This document shows, in pieces, positions 9,599-18,625 of a DNA stretch of 64,000 nucleotides. Numbering within the stretch: position 1 is the stretch's first letter; each line of letters begins with the position of its first letter. The notes below the pieces were generated by a model. That model had not been told where the DNA came from. It did not search any database and saw only the letters and a program-made list of their open reading frames with translations. The DNA lies in the NCBI RefSeq assembly GCF_020906275.1, contig NZ_CP086727.1, positions 3,155,001-3,219,000 of the forward strand. Direction: 5' to 3'. This stretch comes from Parasphingorhabdus litoris DSM 22379. GTDB taxonomy: Bacteria; Pseudomonadota; Alphaproteobacteria; Sphingomonadales; Sphingomonadaceae. A program made the translations under genes and the position numbers.

Positions 9599-10369
9599 AT
9601 GATTGACGCGCTCAATAGCTGGCTGAACGCCCATGCTGGACTGTCACTACTGCCGTTCCTGCTGGTGTGCTCGATTGTATTTGGCGCCTCCTTTTTCCGG
9701 GGATTAACTGGTTTTGGCTATGCCATCCTGGCGGTTCCGCTGGTCAGCCTGGTCGCTGCGCCGACCACCGCCGTAATCATGGCTATATTGATGCAGCTCA
9801 TCATCGGACCGTTCGGCATCCGCAGCGCAATACGCGTGATCGAGCGTCCCTTGGTAACCAAGATAGCCGTTCTATCCTGTCTGCTGACACCGGCGGGGCT
9901 GTGGCTGCTGGATATCGTCAGTGCCGATCTCGCCCGGCTGACCATCACGATGATCGCCATTGGCAGCTTTCTCGCCTTCATGATGAAGCGGCCGCCGGAA
10001 ATGAACCGATCGCCTCTGCATATCCTCATGGTCGGCAGCTTGTCGGGCTTGCTCAATGGCTTTGCCGCCATGCCAGGGCCGCCGGTCATATTGCATTTTG
10101 TCCGCAAGGGCGTTCCGCCGATTGTCGCACGCGGATCCATGATCACGATTTTCTTTGCTGCCGCGGCTATGGCAACAGTGGTCGCCTTGTGGCGCGGCAT
10201 GATCGACGAACAAGTATTGGTTTTAAGCCTGCTCGCATGTCCGTTGATGATTGGCGGCAATCATCTGGGTTCCCGGTTTTTCGGTAGCGTGTCGGAGCCG
10301 GTGTGGCGCGGAGTTGTTGTCCTACTGCTGGGCATTGCCGCGACAATGGCACTGATCAGGGCCTTTTAG
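9599..10369 (+). CDS. TSUP (TauE/SafE) family membrane transporter
   Basis: 256 residues with about eight transmembrane helices in two repeats. The hallmarks are FFRGLTGFGYAILAVPLVSL in the first repeat and GSLSGLLNGFAAMPGPPVILHFV in the second; both are the conserved half-helix motifs of the sulfite/organosulfonate exporter family. The substrate is probably a small sulfur- or carbon-containing anion but cannot be told from sequence. AGGAGCC lies upstream of the ATG. It follows the TetR gene by 70 bp. Confidence 0.88.
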   Translation: MIDALNSWLNAHAGLSLLPFLLVCSIVFGASFFRGLTGFGYAILAVPLVSLVAAPTTAVIMAILMQLIIGPFGIRSAIRVIERPLVTKIAVLSCLLTPAGLWLLDIVSADLARLTITMIAIGSFLAFMMKRPPEMNRSPLHILMVGSLSGLLNGFAAMPGPPVILHFVRKGVPPIVARGSMITIFFAAAAMATVVALWRGMIDEQVLVLSLLACPLMIGGNHLGSRFFGSVSEPVWRGVVVLLLGIAATMALIRAF

Positions 10370-10373
10370 GGGA

Positions 10374-10409
10374 TCAGGCGACGCCTTGGGGTACTAAGAC
10401 GCCGCCTGA
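10374..10409. terminator. Possible bidirectional transcription terminator hairpin
   Basis: A 14-bp imperfect stem starting TCAGGCG and closing CGCCTGA, with two mismatches and a seven-base loop, lies just after the TSUP stop codon, between convergent genes. No good T-tract follows on either strand, so function as a terminator is uncertain. Confidence 0.4.
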
Positions 10410-10458
10410 CCCGCGACCCTTGCACTAAATTCCCCCGTGCAAGGGCCTTTCCGCCGAC

Positions 10459-10878
10459 TTACCGGTGACGGAAAGTCCGATGGCCATAGAATTTGGAATG
10501 GCCAAATTTGCGGAATTGGCGGTGATGCCCAAAGCTGCGATCATGGTGGCGGCTGAAACGCCGATCAAAGCCCTTATGATGGCCGAATATCTTCTTATGC
10601 TTCAAATGCGATTTGCCATGATGCAGGCCGCGATGATGACCAAATCGACCATGCGAACGAAAGCCGCCCCGATGGCCAAATCCGCGTGACCGAACGTGCC
10701 GGCGATTCTCGGCCTTGCCCTGCAATGCGTCGGTCGAAACCGGCGATGCGACGGCGATATCCGCAGCTATTTTAGTCTCTGCAACCGCGGCATTGTCACC
10801 AAGATTGGCTGCTTGTGCAGGGGCGACGGCAGCCAAAGCGAGCAGTCCCGTCATTGCTATCGAAGTCAGTTTTAACAT
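10459..10878 (-). CDS. Small secreted His/Arg/Gly/Phe-rich protein
   Basis: 139 residues. A signal peptide (MLKLTSIAMTGLLALAAVAPAQA) is followed by a short neutral linker and then, from about residue 58, a low-complexity tail dense in His, Gly, Phe, Arg and Lys, with repeated GHH, RFGH and FGHH. About a quarter of the tail is histidine, suggesting periplasmic metal binding or nucleic-acid/surface interaction. GGAG lies 7 bp before the ATG. No known family is recognised. Neighbours give no clue to its job. Confidence 0.7.
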   Translation of the reverse strand: MLKLTSIAMTGLLALAAVAPAQAANLGDNAAVAETKIAADIAVASPVSTDALQGKAENRRHVRSRGFGHRGGFRSHGRFGHHRGLHHGKSHLKHKKIFGHHKGFDRRFSRHHDRSFGHHRQFRKFGHSKFYGHRTFRHR

Positions 10879-11129
10879 TTCTATTCTCCGTTAAGTGTCT
10901 TACTCAACGGTTCGAATATGGCAGGACTTTGGTTACAGACTTTCGTAACACCGAAGGTAGCATTGCAGTCTTTGGGACATTTGTTGCAGCGAACCGGCAT
11001 TTCGATTTTCTTGAGCTATTCAGCCATTTATGAAGCACGTCAGGTTGCTCCACGGATCACCAATTCGTGATCGGAATCTACTTCAAAATATGTTGCAAAG
11101 CATGGCCGAAATTCCGACTCTTTCGAATT

Positions 11130-11666
11130 TCAGCCCTGATATTCCGATGCCAACCACTGCTTCATTTTTGCTGGTGGCGGTGTCGGCTTCATCTCTTTTT
11201 CATCCAGTGCGGCCAGCGCGCGCTCCCGCTCCGCGTCACCAAATTGTCCGGTGGTCAGGCAAAATTCGACCATATTGCCATTGGGATCGCGGGTGTAGAT
11301 GGAATGGCACCAGTTATGATCGATCTCCAACACATCATGGCCTGCGGCGTTCCATTGCTGCCGCCGTTCGTTCAATTGATCAGCGCTGTCCACGCCGAAA
11401 CTGATATGATTGGTCCCGGGCGGGGTTTTGGCTGCAAGGTTCAGGTCAAACTCGTGATCCTCTTGTCCCGGAACATCGTGTAATTCCCAAAAAGCGATAA
11501 ACTTGCTGTCATCACCGTCCATCCGGTAGAAAAAATGCTTGCCCCAGCCGCCGCCCATGACCGGCGCAATTTCAACCGTCACTAGTTCAAATCCCATGAC
11601 ATCTTCGTAAAATTCGTGGATCGCGGCCATGTCTTTCGCGGCCAAAGCAAGATGGTGATAGCTCAT
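11130..11666 (-). CDS. VOC-family glyoxalase/dioxygenase-like protein
   Basis: 178 residues with a vicinal-oxygen-chelate fold: YHHLALAAKDMAAIHEFYEDVMGF at the N-terminus gives the first metal-ligand His, GTNHISFGVDSADQL the second, and YTRDPNGNMVEFCLTT the terminal Glu ligand. It would bind a divalent metal and act on a small organic or thiol-conjugate substrate. A 30-residue helical C-terminal extension ending in KQWLASEYQG is present. Its ATG overlaps the stop of the upstream carboxymuconolactone decarboxylase-like gene by 4 bp. Confidence 0.85.
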   Translation of the reverse strand: MSYHHLALAAKDMAAIHEFYEDVMGFELVTVEIAPVMGGGWGKHFFYRMDGDDSKFIAFWELHDVPGQEDHEFDLNLAAKTPPGTNHISFGVDSADQLNERRQQWNAAGHDVLEIDHNWCHSIYTRDPNGNMVEFCLTTGQFGDAERERALAALDEKEMKPTPPPAKMKQWLASEYQG

Positions 11667-12316
11667 GTCCTGGCATCCTTCCGTTTGTCGACCATACCCA
11701 TTACGTCTGCCGTTGCCCCTTCTGGCGCGGGCACTTCAACCACCCGCTCATCAACATCGTCAAATTCAAGTCGCAGCGCCCGGCTCATCACCGCGTGCAT
11801 CATATAGGTGCAGGTAATGTAGGTCAGCTCGATGATCTCGACTTCACTGAGATGCTTCTTCAGCGCGTCGAAAACACCATCAGGCACCCGACCGCGCTCC
11901 AATACCAAGCAATCCGTGTAGGCGAGAACAGCACGTTCCACTTCGTCGAAACAATCCGCCGTAGACCAATTGGGAATTGCCTTGACCTGTTCCTCCGAAT
12001 AGCCCTCGAAGCGCATCGCCTTGCTATGCTGGGAATAAACAAACTGTGAGCCAACGGCATAACCAGCGCGAATTTGGCCAAGCTCGCGGAGTTTCGGATC
12101 CAGCTTGCGATTGGGCGAGCGGTAAAAACCAAAACCTTCAGTCGTATGTTTGAAAGCGTCTGGAACCTGCGCAAAGACGGTCCACCAATTACCGGGCGTC
12201 CCGGTGGCTGTCCCCGGCTCCGCCACCGGATCGCGATCTCCGAACAGCGTCTTATAAAGCGCCAACACATATTCGTCGGTGACTTCGGAAAGCGGCATTT
12301 CGCGCAGTCGGGGCAT
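11663..12316 (-). CDS. Carboxymuconolactone decarboxylase/AhpD-like protein
   Basis: 217 residues, all-helical CMD fold. The region RELGQIRAGYAVGSQFVYSQHSKAMRFEG (about 85-115) aligns with the AhpD-type active site, but the redox cysteines of the ExxCxxCxxxH motif are absent (VYSQH), so a peroxiredoxin-reducing role is unlikely. Members without the cysteines act in decarboxylation or as uncharacterised enzymes. It is coupled with the VOC gene by a 4-bp overlap, which suggests a small catabolic pair. The pathway cannot be named. Confidence 0.8.
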   Translation of the reverse strand: MPRLREMPLSEVTDEYVLALYKTLFGDRDPVAEPGTATGTPGNWWTVFAQVPDAFKHTTEGFGFYRSPNRKLDPKLRELGQIRAGYAVGSQFVYSQHSKAMRFEGYSEEQVKAIPNWSTADCFDEVERAVLAYTDCLVLERGRVPDGVFDALKKHLSEVEIIELTYITCTYMMHAVMSRALRLEFDDVDERVVEVPAPEGATADVMGMVDKRKDART

Positions 12317-12360
12317 GGGTTTCTCCTATGCCCCGACTATGCACATAATTTTGCGGCTTG

Positions 12361-15039
12361 CTAGCCCGCCAGATTGCGCAGCACATAATGCAGGATGCCG
12401 CCGTTGAGGAAATATTCCATCTCGTTGGCGGTATCGATCCGGCAGAGCGTGTTAAATGTCGCCGTGGTGCCATCAGCGCGGGTCATTTCAACTTCCACCG
12501 TCTGACGCGGTTCCAGCGTCGCGACACCCTTGATGGTGAAGCTTTCGCTACCATCCAGGCTCAACGTATTGCGATCAACGCCCTCGGCAAATTGCAGCGG
12601 CAGCACGCCCATACCGACCAGATTGCTCCGGTGAATACGCTCATAGCTCTCAACAATCACAGCGCGGACGCCCAGCAGGTTCGTGCCTTTCGCAGCCCAG
12701 TCGCGTGACGAGCCGGTACCGTATTGTTCTCCGCCAATCACAACCAGTTCATTGCCGTCGGCTTTGTGGCGCATGGCGGCGTCGTAGATGGGCATGATCT
12801 CGCCATTATATTTGGTGTAGCCACCTTCCTTGCCGTCAGCCATTTCGTTCTTGATGCGGATGTTCGCGAAAGTGCCGCGCATCATAACATCGTGATTTCC
12901 GCGGCGGGAGCCGTAGCTGTTGAAGTCCTGCTTGGCCACTTGGTGGTCGCGCAGATACTCTCCGGCGGGCGAGTCTTCCTTGATCGCACCGGCCGGCGAG
13001 ATATGGTCGGTCGTGATCGAATCTCCCAATAATGCCAGTGTCTTAGCATCAATAATGTCCCCCACAGGCTCCGGCGTCATGGTCATGCCCTCAAAATATG
13101 GCGGATTGGCCACATAGGTAGACCCCGCACGCCACTGATAGGTGTCGCCGCCGGTCACATCGATATCCTGCCACGCCGCGTCACCTTTATAGACATCGGC
13201 ATAGCGGCTCTCGAACATCTCGCGCGACACGGCCCCACCCATCGCGGCATTGACCTCATCATTGGTCGGCCAGATATCGCGCAAATACACATCCGCGCCA
13301 TCGCTGCCCTGCCCGATCGGCGTTTCGTACATATCCTCACGCACCGTGCCTTTCAGCGCATAAGCCACAACCAGCGGCGGCGACGCGAGATAGTTCGCCC
13401 GCACATCCTGAGACACACGGCCCTCAAAATTCCGGTTGCCCGAAAGCACGGACGCCGCGACCAGATCATTGTCATTAATCGCCTTGGAAATCGGCGCCGG
13501 CAAAGGCCCGCTATTCCCGATACAGGTCGTGCAACCATAGCCGACCAGATTAAAGCCCAGATAGTTGAGATCCTCGGAAAGCCCCGCCTTGTCCAGATAA
13601 TCCGTCACCACCTGCGATCCGGGCGCCAGCGAACTCTTCACCCATGGTTTGCGCTGCAAGCCCCGCTCCCGCGCCTTGCGCGCGACCAGACCGGCGGCAA
13701 TCAGCACGCTCGGGTTGGACGTGTTGGTGCAGGACGTAATCGCCGCAATCGTGACATCGCCGTGGCCCAGATCATGATCCGCGCCGTCCACCGCGACCCG
13801 CTTGTCAGGCTCGGTGCTGTTAAACACCTCGACAATATCCTTGTTAAAGCCCTCGTCGAGATCGGCCATGGAGACGCGCTGTTGCGGCAGCTTCGGCCCC
13901 GACAGCGACGGCACAACACTGGTCATGTCCAGCTCCAGCGTCTTGGTATAGATCGCTTCCACCTCGTCATCATGGCGCCAGAAACCCTGTTCCTTGGCAT
14001 AGGCCTCGGTCAGCGCAATATCCGCTTCGCTGCGACCGGTCAGGCGCAGATAATCCAGCGTCTTGTCATCAATCGGGAAGTAACCGCAGGTCGCACCATA
14101 TTCCGGCGCCATATTGGCAATCGTCGCGCGATCCGCGAGCGACAGAGCCGCAACACCCGGACCATAAAATTCCACAAAGCGCCCGACCACGCCCACTTCG
14201 CGCAGCATCTGCACACAAGTCAGCACCAGATCGGTCGCGGTAATGCCCTCGGCCAGCTCGCCGGTCAGCTTGAACCCGACCACTTCGGGGATCAGCATCG
14301 ATACCGGCTGGCCAAGCATCGCGGCTTCCGCCTCAATCCCGCCCACGCCCCAGCCGAGCACGCCCAGGCCGTTGATCATCGTCGTATGGCTGTCCGTTCC
14401 GACGCAGGTGTCGGGATAGGCGACCATATCGCCATTCTGATCCTGGGACGACCAGACGGCCTTCGCAATATTTTCCAGATTCACCTGGTGGCAAATGCCG
14501 GTTCCGGGAGGCACAACGCTAAAGTTATCAAACGCCTTTGATCCCCATTTCAGGAATTCATAGCGCTCCATATTGCGCTGATATTCCAGCGCGACGTTAT
14601 TTTCGAAAGCCTGCGGCGTGCCAAATTCGTCGACCATGACCGAGTGGTCAATCACCAGATGCACCGGCACCTGCGGGTTGATCTTCTGCGCGTCACCGCC
14701 GAGCGATTTAATCCCGTCGCGCATCGCCGCGAGGTCAACAACGGCCGGCACACCGGTAAAATCCTGCATCAAAACGCGCGCGGGACGATATTGAATTTCG
14801 GCGCTGCTCTTCGCCTCTTTCTGCCAGTCAACCACCGCCTGCGCATCCCCGGCCGCCACCGTATGGCCGCCATCTTCAAAGCGCAGCATATTTTCGAGCA
14901 GGACTTTCAACGTATAGGGCAAGCGTTCGATATCCCCGAGCTTCGCCGCCGCCTTGGCGAGCGAATAATAGGCATAGCTGGTGCCATTAACATTAAGCGT
15001 CGCGCGCGTGCCGAGTGAGTCTTGTCCGGTGGTCGTCAT
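12361..15039 (-). CDS. acnA: Aconitate hydratase A
   Basis: 892 residues, the usual length for the AcnA/IRP-type aconitase. It converts citrate to isocitrate in the TCA cycle in the cytoplasm. The three [4Fe-4S] cysteines are visible in AITSCTNTSNP (one) and GYGCTTCIGNSGP (two). Other signatures are VGTDSHTTMINGLGVLGWGVGGIEAEA and, in the C-terminal swivel domain, YGTGSSRDWAAKGT. A ribosome-binding site (AAGGGA) lies 6 bp before the ATG. The gene stands alone and has high-GC codon use, in contrast with the AT-richer genes that follow it in the window. Confidence 0.98.
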   Translation of the reverse strand: MTTTGQDSLGTRATLNVNGTSYAYYSLAKAAAKLGDIERLPYTLKVLLENMLRFEDGGHTVAAGDAQAVVDWQKEAKSSAEIQYRPARVLMQDFTGVPAVVDLAAMRDGIKSLGGDAQKINPQVPVHLVIDHSVMVDEFGTPQAFENNVALEYQRNMERYEFLKWGSKAFDNFSVVPPGTGICHQVNLENIAKAVWSSQDQNGDMVAYPDTCVGTDSHTTMINGLGVLGWGVGGIEAEAAMLGQPVSMLIPEVVGFKLTGELAEGITATDLVLTCVQMLREVGVVGRFVEFYGPGVAALSLADRATIANMAPEYGATCGYFPIDDKTLDYLRLTGRSEADIALTEAYAKEQGFWRHDDEVEAIYTKTLELDMTSVVPSLSGPKLPQQRVSMADLDEGFNKDIVEVFNSTEPDKRVAVDGADHDLGHGDVTIAAITSCTNTSNPSVLIAAGLVARKARERGLQRKPWVKSSLAPGSQVVTDYLDKAGLSEDLNYLGFNLVGYGCTTCIGNSGPLPAPISKAINDNDLVAASVLSGNRNFEGRVSQDVRANYLASPPLVVAYALKGTVREDMYETPIGQGSDGADVYLRDIWPTNDEVNAAMGGAVSREMFESRYADVYKGDAAWQDIDVTGGDTYQWRAGSTYVANPPYFEGMTMTPEPVGDIIDAKTLALLGDSITTDHISPAGAIKEDSPAGEYLRDHQVAKQDFNSYGSRRGNHDVMMRGTFANIRIKNEMADGKEGGYTKYNGEIMPIYDAAMRHKADGNELVVIGGEQYGTGSSRDWAAKGTNLLGVRAVIVESYERIHRSNLVGMGVLPLQFAEGVDRNTLSLDGSESFTIKGVATLEPRQTVEVEMTRADGTTATFNTLCRIDTANEMEYFLNGGILHYVLRNLAG

Positions 15040-15238
15040 GTTTCGTCCCTTATTTTAATTTTTTGCCGGTTTGGCCTGTCCGCCGAAGCTTCAGCGAAGG
15101 CGGAAGGGGAGCAGGAATTCCGGCGAATGAATCGATGTTCGGGAGCGCTTTAGCGCAGGGGGTGCCGGGGTGCAATGCGGACAACCAACAAAATCACGAC
15201 CCACCTTTGTCAACTTTCCAAAGCTGATTTTGAATTTT

Positions 15239-17203
15239 TCAACTGTCGGGTGTAGATGTTCGCAACGCCTTCAATCGAGGATCATCCGGTGCTCGGCCTC
15301 CCAAGACGTCAAGGAATTCAATCCATTGGTGTTCTGCCGATTCTAACAAACCGTGCCATTCCACACACTTCATATCTTCCTTTGCCATGCCAGTAAGTAG
15401 CGACTTTACTCCAGCTCGATTAGCTAATTTTTCGGCTACTAACAGCCCGGACAGTGTAGAAAAATCGTACTTTGTGTTTGCTTCGATCTTTTCACGCAAA
15501 ACATAAACATAATGCTGAAAGCGGTTTATATGATCCATGTCTACTGTGAGCCCTGGGCGCATAAATTCGACTAAAAGTAGCTGCCTTCCTGAAGACAAAA
15601 TCAAATCGACTCTCTTCTTGAAACTCTCATCGTCATCAAGTTTCGCTTCTCTGGCCGCTTGCATCATAAGGGTTTTAAGGCTGATTTCCTTTTTAAAGGA
15701 ATCCCATTCTGGAGAAAGAAGCCAAGGATTTTCGTATATGTAGTCTCTGACCTTATTCTCCAACTCCTTCGTCTCAATTCTCATGCGAAGTCCGTGGATA
15801 ATATCTAGTTTAGTTCTAACGGTTTCTGCAGCATGAAGAGCGGTCAACACCTGGGCTTCTGCTAACAGAGATAGCAACAATCCTTCATCCATAGTTTCAA
15901 CAGTGGCTAGGTCACTAATCAGCCCCTTTAATCTGCCCCCTTCCCAAGCTGTCAAAATAGCTTCCGCCAAACTACCGAACTGATCAAAGTTGAGAGTTTC
16001 AATTGTGGCGATTTTTCTAATCGCGCCTCTAACGATTTTCCTCTCCGGAGGTGGAAAAGCATCCAGCCTGTCCTTAAATCGACCGACCCTTTCATCAAGC
16101 TTCTTGATGTTTTCTTCTGCTCGCCGCTCTTTCCAAATTGCCAACAACTGCTTTGTCCGCTTTTGGCCCCAGCTCTCAAGCGGCCTTGCCTCAGCCAACT
16201 CCCAGTTAATTCTCTGCCTTTCTGTTGTTATCGCGTCTCCATCAAGCTGATCTAAGTAATCCGCTTGAACGATTCCTGACATATATTGTTGGCCATGTTG
16301 GCCGTCTAAGCCTCCAGAAAGATTGAAGAAAAAAGGCGTTTGCGCCACTTTAACACCACAATAAACTGCGACTCCTCGAAATTCATCGGTGGTAATTGTG
16401 TTCTCGGTAAATTTAATTCTCCAGCGAACCTCCTCACCATCAATGTTCTCTATTCCCCAGCCCTTGGAAACCTTCAATCCATCGGGCTTTTCGTTAGCTT
16501 TATAGTCGCTTGGAAAATCAAACTCTACGTTAGTAAGAGTATCGTCTTCTGGGATCGGCACATCATCAACAAGAACTTGGAAATTGTCTGAAACTTGGCT
16601 GAGCAAAAATCGACGAGCCATCGACTTTGAAAACTGATCTGAATTGGGCCGCCTCGATAGTTTTAGCTTTTTGAGATAAATTTTTGTGCCATGCTCTTTC
16701 TTCTGAGCACTATCAGGACCAGTAGCTTCGATAATTTTTATCTTTTTGGGGTTTGTCGAGACATATTCATCATCGCGCAAAGCTTCCAAGTCCATGCGAA
16801 AATGAGTTTTCTCTCCCGTCGCTTTGCTGATCGTTTCGATTTCAACTACTTCGGCAATTCCAAAGCCAGCTAGCTTGCCGATCCCTTTACGGCCCAGAAC
16901 TGGACGACCACCTTTTGATTTGTTGGAATCTTGATCTATCCGTCTGTTTCGACCGACATTCAGATAATTCTCCTGACACTCATCAAAGGTCATACCATGG
17001 CCAGTGTCTTTGATTGTGAATCGCGAACCGGATGAAAGTGATTTGGGTAAAGAGATTTCAACCACTTCGGCATCGGCATCCCAGGCGTTCGCAACTAGCT
17101 CAGCAATTGCAGCGACTGGACTTTGATACATCTGTATTCCGAGCGAATCTATTATACGCCCATGAAACTTCAGATGCAGTTCTTTATTTATTTTTTCAGC
17201 CAA
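15239..17203 (-). CDS. GHKL ATPase (MORC/MutL-like) with C-terminal Shedu-like domain
   Basis: 654 residues. The N-terminal ATPase shows the GHKL boxes: AIAELVANAWDADA (N box, Glu/Asn), IKDTGHGMT (G1) and GRKGIGKLAGFGIAE (G2). A middle S5-like domain and a helical segment follow. The C-terminal about 180 residues begin KVRDYIYENPWLLSPEW and contain RVDLILSSGRQLLLVEFMRPG and INRFQHYVYVLRE, the arrangement of DUF4263/Shedu-type PD-(D/E)XK nucleases. The expected ExK lysine is Met (EFM). It starts 5 bp after the cytosine methyltransferase gene. MORC-type ATPases are known in restriction-modification operons; here this protein probably provides the effector side. The codon use is AT-richer than that of neighbouring genes, suggesting transfer. 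Confidence 0.85.
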   Translation of the reverse strand: MAEKINKELHLKFHGRIIDSLGIQMYQSPVAAIAELVANAWDADAEVVEISLPKSLSSGSRFTIKDTGHGMTFDECQENYLNVGRNRRIDQDSNKSKGGRPVLGRKGIGKLAGFGIAEVVEIETISKATGEKTHFRMDLEALRDDEYVSTNPKKIKIIEATGPDSAQKKEHGTKIYLKKLKLSRRPNSDQFSKSMARRFLLSQVSDNFQVLVDDVPIPEDDTLTNVEFDFPSDYKANEKPDGLKVSKGWGIENIDGEEVRWRIKFTENTITTDEFRGVAVYCGVKVAQTPFFFNLSGGLDGQHGQQYMSGIVQADYLDQLDGDAITTERQRINWELAEARPLESWGQKRTKQLLAIWKERRAEENIKKLDERVGRFKDRLDAFPPPERKIVRGAIRKIATIETLNFDQFGSLAEAILTAWEGGRLKGLISDLATVETMDEGLLLSLLAEAQVLTALHAAETVRTKLDIIHGLRMRIETKELENKVRDYIYENPWLLSPEWDSFKKEISLKTLMMQAAREAKLDDDESFKKRVDLILSSGRQLLLVEFMRPGLTVDMDHINRFQHYVYVLREKIEANTKYDFSTLSGLLVAEKLANRAGVKSLLTGMAKEDMKCVEWHGLLESAEHQWIEFLDVLGGRAPDDPRLKALRTSTPDS

Positions 17204-17208
17204 CTTTG

Positions 17209-18450
17209 CTACTCCAACAATCCTATTGAATACTTACTAAAGTATTCAGCTAATTTTGGCGGCACAGCATTACCTATCATTTTAGCAACAGGTTGCAATT
17301 TATTATCAGGATAAAATATATATTCAGAGGGAAATGACTGTAGTGTCGCAGCCTCTCTCATCGATATTGCTCTTACTTGGTCAGTATCAAAATGACCAAA
17401 TCTACCATTAGTTATACTGTAACATTTTGTGGTGATTGTAGGGGAAACCCTATCAGGGTGCATTCTGGAGTAAGTATCACCAAAGCAATTTTTCTCAAAT
17501 TTCTCTGAAACATTCTGATGGCATTTTAGTGTTAGATCACCGAACTTCGTTTTCTTAAGGTCGCGGTTCGAACCACCGGGAATACTGCAAATCAGTCTTT
17601 GTTTGTTGAGATCACTCAGATTTGCTGCCCTATGATTTGCGATCGAATCATGTATCTCACCAGCATCTATTTTTGGAAAACTGCTTAGCGCTTCGCCTAC
17701 TGTAACTGTCTCAACTGCCTCATCTTCTGTTGGCACATTGATAGCTTGTAGATTCTGGTCCGCGATTCGATCACTCCGAACAGCAATCAATATTGATCGG
17801 CGACGTGACTGAGGGATACCAAATTTGGAAGCGCACACTACCCTTGTTCCGGTTTTATATCCTATTGCTTGCAGTCTTCTCTCGAATTCTGTCCAAATAC
17901 CTCCATATTTGGGATCGCTTATACCTGCTACGTTCTCGGACAAAACCACTTCAGGCCGATAAGCTTCGACAAACTTAGCCGCTTCCGTCAACAACCCGCG
18001 GTCCATCAACCGGACAGCTTCTCGCTCCTTCGTCATCTTGGCCCTCGCAACAGTAGTGAAAGGCTGACAAGGAGCGCAAATTGCGAAAAGTAAGGGAATA
18101 TCTGGAGCTTTATCCCTTATAGGTGGAATCAATTCATCCAGCTTTGCTTTTATTTCATGTTGCTGCCCAGTCGGATATTTATCGGTGGCGGGGAAAATAT
18201 CAAATTCCAGAAACTTAGCATAACCTCGGTCCAGAGCTTCGTTGCCATTATTTGACACAAACGTTTCCATAGACGCACGATCTTTATCGATACCCGCGAT
18301 CACGTAGCCACCAGCATCAATTAGTCCACGTGTCGTTCCGCCCGCGCCGCAGAAGAAATCAACTGCCAAAAATTTGGGTTTTTTTTGTCTTCCGGGCCGT
18401 GCCCGCCTCGGCAGCTTTTCAATCAACTCATCCAATTGCCCAACATTCAT
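17209..18450 (-). CDS. DNA (cytosine-5-)-methyltransferase
   Basis: 413 residues from the ATG at 18450, chosen because a strong GGAGGT lies 8 bp upstream; a GTG 24 bp earlier is in frame but lacks a site. Motifs are in order: I (AVDFFCGAGGTTRGLIDAGG), IV with the catalytic Cys (FAICAPCQPF), VI (VVLSENVAGI), VIII (SKFGIPQSRRRSILIAVR) and IX-X near the C-terminus (TLQSFPSEYIFY.. MIGNAVPPKLAEYF). It transfers a methyl group to C5 of cytosine in an unknown DNA site. It is followed immediately by the GHKL ATPase gene, forming a two-gene modification/defence unit. Base composition is AT-rich relative to neighbours. Confidence 0.93.
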   Translation of the reverse strand: MNVGQLDELIEKLPRRARPGRQKKPKFLAVDFFCGAGGTTRGLIDAGGYVIAGIDKDRASMETFVSNNGNEALDRGYAKFLEFDIFPATDKYPTGQQHEIKAKLDELIPPIRDKAPDIPLLFAICAPCQPFTTVARAKMTKEREAVRLMDRGLLTEAAKFVEAYRPEVVLSENVAGISDPKYGGIWTEFERRLQAIGYKTGTRVVCASKFGIPQSRRRSILIAVRSDRIADQNLQAINVPTEDEAVETVTVGEALSSFPKIDAGEIHDSIANHRAANLSDLNKQRLICSIPGGSNRDLKKTKFGDLTLKCHQNVSEKFEKNCFGDTYSRMHPDRVSPTITTKCYSITNGRFGHFDTDQVRAISMREAATLQSFPSEYIFYPDNKLQPVAKMIGNAVPPKLAEYFSKYSIGLLE

Positions 18451-18625
18451 GTCAAGCCACCTCCATTGGGACACAATTGCCCTCTAATAGATAAGTTATT
18501 GAGAATGTCACTCTATCTCTGACTTTTTGGCCACCGCGGTCAACCCCCCTTTCCTACAACCCCCACCTTTTGATACACCGGCCCGAATCAAAAGAACAAA
18601 TCAGGAACGAAAGGGCCGCTCCCCC

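Noticed and set aside
13762..14541. Long open frame opposite acnA
   Set aside because: It is a shadow of the high-GC aconitase gene; its protein is His/Arg/Gln-rich with no domain, and acnA is complete on the other strand.
15040..15238. Hairpin CCGCC..GGCGG in the gap before acnA
   Set aside because: Short stem with a long loop and no T-tract; neither terminator nor riboswitch features are convincing.
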